From: Chitinophagales bacterium
GTDB lineage: Bacteria > Bacteroidota > Bacteroidia > Chitinophagales > JADJOU01
Direction: 5' to 3'
NCBI GenBank assembly: GCA_016787225.1
Contig: JAEUUY010000030.1
Span: 1 to 64,000, forward strand
Length of the DNA stretch: 64,000 nt
Position 1 is the stretch's first letter, and each line of letters begins with the position of its first letter. The position numbers and the translations under genes are program-made. Of the stretch, positions 61,474 through 64,000 are shown piece after piece. The notes beneath the pieces are model-generated. The model was not told where the DNA came from, did not search any database, and saw nothing but the letters and a program-made list of their open reading frames with translations.

Positions 61474-61493
61474 TATTGTTTTTATTTTAATCT

Positions 61494-61501
61494 CAAATGT
61501 A
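61494..61501 (-). promoter_or_regulatory. Bacteroidota -7 element (TACATTTG on minus strand)
   Basis: An exact TAnnTTTG match 28 bases before the SDR start; likely promoter of the SDR-ecotin pair. Confidence 0.45.
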
Positions 61502-61540
61502 CGTCAAAATTTTTATTTATAAAGAAATCTCAAACTATAT

Positions 61541-61548
61541 TAAATTTG
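61541..61548 (+). promoter_or_regulatory. Bacteroidota -7 element (TAAATTTG)
   Basis: An exact TAnnTTTG match 47 bases before the ATG at 61588; candidate promoter of the dehydrogenase/toxin-antitoxin operon. Confidence 0.4.
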
Positions 61549-61587
61549 TAAGTTAAGAAAGTTTCATAGAAAAAGTAAGTAAGCCTT

Positions 61588-63237
61588 ATGCCAGAAAATT
61601 TAAGTTATCTTCTAGGAAGAAAAGGATTGAATAAGAATCTTTTTGAAGAATTAGGTATAGCCGCACAGGAAACAGGCACACCCGATATCGAAAAAATGGA
61701 GGAACTGCGTAAAGAGTTTCTGGTAGGGAAATCTACAGTTTACGGAACTACTTCATTTTATGATTTTCTGAGACCTGAGAATAAAGGCAAAAAAGTTTAT
61801 GTCTGTAATGGAAGTGCTTGTCTTACTGCTCGTACTCAAGATAAATTAAAAGACAAAATTCTAAAAGAATTTACTGCCGAAGAGGTAGGTGAAATGTGCT
61901 GCCTCGGTCGGTGTCATGAAAACAGCGCTTTTCATATCGATGGTCAAAACTATTCAGGCAAGGATGTGGAACGATTATCCGATATTAAAAAGACTAAATC
62001 CTCCTCGACCGAAAAATATGCTGTAGCCCATATTGGCACACCTATTCTCACAGAAAAAATCCAAGACCTCAATCAGTTTTATAGCCTTCTCAAAACTTCA
62101 CTTTCTAAATCTCCCGATGAGCTTTTAAATGAAATCAAAGCTTCGGGGATAAGAGGTAGAGGTGGTGCTGGATTTGCCATGGCATTTAAACTAGAGTCAT
62201 GCAAAAACACCCAATCCGACGATAAATTTGTGGTATGTAATGCCGATGAAGGCGACCCAGGTGCTTATTCGGATAGATATTTACTCGAAGAGCAACCGCA
62301 TAAATTACTCTTAGGTATGATTCTAACAGGATATGTCATAGGAGCCAATTGGGGTGTGGTCTATATACGAGGAGAATATCCAGAGTCCGTCGATAAAATC
62401 AATGATAGTATCGCTTTTTTGCGAGAAAATAGTTTAATAGGCAATAATATATTTGGATCTAGTTTTAGTTTTGACTTCAAGGTGATAAAAGCCATGGGGG
62501 CGTATATCTGCGGTGAAGAGACGGCTTTACTATCTTCTATTGAAGGTCAGCGACCAGAAGTTCGTGTGCGTCCTCCCTACCCTACGCAGGTCGGTTTATT
62601 CAATAAACCTACTGTTGTCAATAATGTAGAGACGCTCGCCAATATTCCATATATTTTAGAAAAAGGTGGAGCCCATTATGCTTCCATAGGTACAGCTAAA
62701 TCTACTGGAACGAAATTAGTGTCCCTCGATAGCCATTTTAACAAACCGGGCATGTATGAAGTAGATATGGGTGTATCTCTATCTAGGGTTATCGACGAAC
62801 TTGGCGGTGGATTTCACAATAAGGTAAAAGCTTTGCATATTGGAGGGCCATTAGGAGGCTTGGTTCCTACAAGCAAAATTAAGGAATTGACCGTAGATTA
62901 TGAGTCTTTTTCTCAGCATGGATTTTTATTAGGTCATGCTTCTGTGGTGTCTATTCCAGAAGATTTTCCTTTAGTGAAATATATTGAACATCTTTTCCAA
63001 TTTACGGCGCATGAAAGCTGTGGCAAGTGCTTTCCTTGTCGACTTGGTTCTACCAGAGGATATGAACTATTCAAAAAAGCACAAAACGAAGATTATAAAA
63101 TAGACCGTACTCTGTTAAACGATTTATTAAATACCATGGAAAAAGGCTCATTATGTGCCTTGGGTGGCGGCTTACCTTTACCAATCAAAAATGCCTTGAT
63201 GTATTTCGAAGAGGAGTTAAAAGATTATTTAAAATAA
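61588..63237 (+). CDS. NuoE-NuoF fusion flavoprotein, NAD-linked formate dehydrogenase beta-type
   Basis: The 549-residue protein joins a thioredoxin-like 2Fe-2S domain (residues 1-130; ligands in CNGSAC and CCLGRC) to a NuoF-like domain. The latter has the FMN/NAD loop GRGGAGFAMAFK, YIRGEYPES, GAYICGEETALLSSIEGQ and the 4Fe-4S motif ESCGKCFPCRLGS. This fusion is found in FdsB of soluble formate dehydrogenase and HoxF of hydrogenases. The gene after the toxin pair begins with a NuoG/FdsA-like ferredoxin domain, which favours formate dehydrogenase. It carries electrons from the iron-sulfur/molybdenum subunit to NAD+. Confidence 0.85.
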   Translation: MPENLSYLLGRKGLNKNLFEELGIAAQETGTPDIEKMEELRKEFLVGKSTVYGTTSFYDFLRPENKGKKVYVCNGSACLTARTQDKLKDKILKEFTAEEVGEMCCLGRCHENSAFHIDGQNYSGKDVERLSDIKKTKSSSTEKYAVAHIGTPILTEKIQDLNQFYSLLKTSLSKSPDELLNEIKASGIRGRGGAGFAMAFKLESCKNTQSDDKFVVCNADEGDPGAYSDRYLLEEQPHKLLLGMILTGYVIGANWGVVYIRGEYPESVDKINDSIAFLRENSLIGNNIFGSSFSFDFKVIKAMGAYICGEETALLSSIEGQRPEVRVRPPYPTQVGLFNKPTVVNNVETLANIPYILEKGGAHYASIGTAKSTGTKLVSLDSHFNKPGMYEVDMGVSLSRVIDELGGGFHNKVKALHIGGPLGGLVPTSKIKELTVDYESFSQHGFLLGHASVVSIPEDFPLVKYIEHLFQFTAHESCGKCFPCRLGSTRGYELFKKAQNEDYKIDRTLLNDLLNTMEKGSLCALGGGLPLPIKNALMYFEEELKDYLK

Positions 63238-63247
63238 AATATCGAAT

Positions 63248-63484
63248 ATGCACACCATTTACCACTTAGAATCCGCGCTAGAAGTAAATTCTGATATTCT
63301 TGATGCGATAAAAGCCGCTTATAAAAATAAGCCGATAACTATAACTATTGAAGAGGATACGAATCCATATGAGCTGACAGATGAGATGATGTTAATTCTA
63401 GATCAACGGTTAGAAGAAGATGAGTCAACTTATATAACTGCCGCAGAATCCTTAAAACAATTAGAAAAGAAAAATGAACTATAA
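63248..63484 (+). CDS. Small antitoxin of a RelE/ParE-type module
   Basis: The 78-residue acidic protein starts MHTIYHLESALEVNSDIL and contains IKAAYKNKPITITIEEDTN, a pattern common in small Bacteroidota antitoxins paired with RelE/ParE toxins. It lies 10 bp after the flavoprotein gene and overlaps the toxin by 11 bp, so all are probably cotranscribed. The acidic C-terminus is the likely toxin-binding part. Assignment rests on the partner. Confidence 0.72.
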   Translation: MHTIYHLESALEVNSDILDAIKAAYKNKPITITIEEDTNPYELTDEMMLILDQRLEEDESTYITAAESLKQLEKKNEL

Positions 63485-63773
63485 AATCAAGGTGTCTCCT
63501 AGAGCTCAAAAAGAGATTGAAGACACGTATGATTACTATTCAAATTACAGCAAAGATGTGCCAACAAAATTTTTAACTACAATTCGTTCGGCCTACGAAA
63601 TTTTACAAAAATCTCCTTATTTAAAAACTCATTATAAAAATATTCGAAGTCTGAAACTAAACAAATTTCCGCATTCATTATACTTTACAATAAATGAAGA
63701 AAAACATATTATCAATATTTTAGCTTGTTTTCATAATAAAAGGAACCCTAAAAATAGACCACAACTTATCTAG
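63474..63773 (+). CDS. RelE/ParE-family toxin
   Basis: The 99-residue basic protein matches the ParE/RelE fold: SPRAQKEIEDTYDYY, FLTTIRSAYEILQKSP, the central IRSLKLNKFPHSLYFTI and the end INILACFHNKRNPKN. RelE-like members cleave mRNA on ribosomes and ParE-like members poison gyrase; sequence reading does not separate the two. It overlaps the antitoxin and is followed 21 bp later by the iron-sulfur subunit gene. Confidence 0.85.
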   Translation: MNYKIKVSPRAQKEIEDTYDYYSNYSKDVPTKFLTTIRSAYEILQKSPYLKTHYKNIRSLKLNKFPHSLYFTINEEKHIINILACFHNKRNPKNRPQLI

Positions 63774-63794
63774 TTAGACATAATTTATTTACCT

Positions 63795-64000
63795 ATGACA
63801 AAAATCGCATTTATCAACGACCGAGCTTTTGAATACCAAGAGGGCGATACTATTTTGCAATTTATCAAGCGGTATTTTGAAAGCAATTATGTGCCTACCC
63901 TTTGCGATGCACCCAACCTTAAGCCTTTTGGCTCGTGCAGAGTGTGCAGTGTAGAGGTAGCGCTTCAGAAAAATGGCGGTAGAAAAACACAAGCTTCCTG
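63795..64000 (+). CDS. NuoG/FdsA-like iron-sulfur subunit, N-terminal part (partial)
   Basis: Only the first 68 residues are in the window; the frame is open to the end. They form a 2Fe-2S ferredoxin-like domain with ligands in LCDAPNLKPFGSCRVCSVEV, the N-terminal domain of formate dehydrogenase alpha (FdsA/FdhA) and NuoG. With the preceding FdsB-like gene, a molybdenum formate dehydrogenase subunit is most likely; a hydrogenase or complex I subunit cannot be excluded without the rest. Confidence 0.75.
   Translation, partial: MTKIAFINDRAFEYQEGDTILQFIKRYFESNYVPTLCDAPNLKPFGSCRVCSVEVALQKNGGRKTQAS

Noticed and set aside
1-64000. CRISPR arrays, insertion sequences or prophage structural genes
   Set aside because: No regularly spaced repeats, transposase, integrase, capsid or tail genes were found on reading both strands.

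Overview
The window comes from a low-G+C Bacteroidota chromosome, most likely outside the classical Bacteroides/Flavobacterium models. The evidence is a type IX secretion sortase (PorU, family C25) beside a PorV/PorQ-type barrel, Bacteroidota-specific families (DUF5606-, DUF1573- and DUF3078-like), many N-terminal signals of the 'K-K-hydrophobic-Q' type, promoters of the form TAnnTTTG, weak Shine-Dalgarno signals and frequent GTG/TTG starts. Nothing in the sequence fixes genus or species.

Layout. 0.3-3.8 kb: a lipoprotein and a TPR/PD40 protein that resembles T9SS PorE without its OmpA domain. 3.8-13.8 kb (minus strand): menE, yajC, a DUF1573 lipoprotein, a FadL-like barrel, a Trp/Asn/Gly-rich secreted protein, an SSS symporter, a DUF5606 protein, a lipoprotein, ftsH and rsfS. 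13.9-17.1 kb (plus): birA, a Wzz-like protein and an ArnT-like glycosyltransferase. 17.1-39.1 kb: a large surface-polysaccharide locus. A minus-strand run from a UDP-sugar dehydrogenase (36.3 kb) down to a PglC-like initiating transferase (17.1 kb) holds nucleotide-sugar enzymes (WbpA-, WbpB- and WecB/WbpI-like proteins, two DegT aminotransferases, two acetyltransferases), HisH/HisF/WbpG-type amidotransferase genes, a second amidotransferase with its own glutaminase domain, three glycosyltransferases, a flippase and two polymerase/ligase-like membrane proteins. A PglF-like dehydratase and a half-length WcaJ-like membrane protein are transcribed divergently. Together they can make and export a glycan with 4-amino-6-deoxy sugars and probably an acetamidino uronic acid.

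39.2-50.2 kb: mutY, a small DUF1640-like protein, nadE, porU, the PorV/PorQ-like gene, two conserved genes of uncertain role and tRNA-Arg(UCG). 50.3-57.4 kb is accessory in character: a three-gene HipB/HipS/HipT-type toxin-antitoxin operon with two operator-like palindromes around its promoter, then small secreted-protein genes, four of which follow copies of the same unexplained intergenic element, then a degenerate lysozyme-like protein preceded by a 42-residue membrane peptide. 57.5-61.5 kb: an unknown helical protein, coaD, a fatty-acid-hydroxylase-like protein, an ecotin-type protease inhibitor with lysine at the predicted P1 position, and an atypical SDR. 61.6-64 kb: the start of an NAD-linked formate dehydrogenase-type operon, with a RelE/ParE toxin-antitoxin pair lying between its flavoprotein subunit and its iron-sulfur subunit, which runs off the window.

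The best leads are the four-copy element in front of the small secreted genes (53.7-55.6 kb), the two amidotransferase systems in one glycan locus, the toxin-antitoxin pair inside the dehydrogenase operon, and the lysozyme-like/small-membrane-peptide pair. All functions are inferred by reading the sequence; no database search was run.
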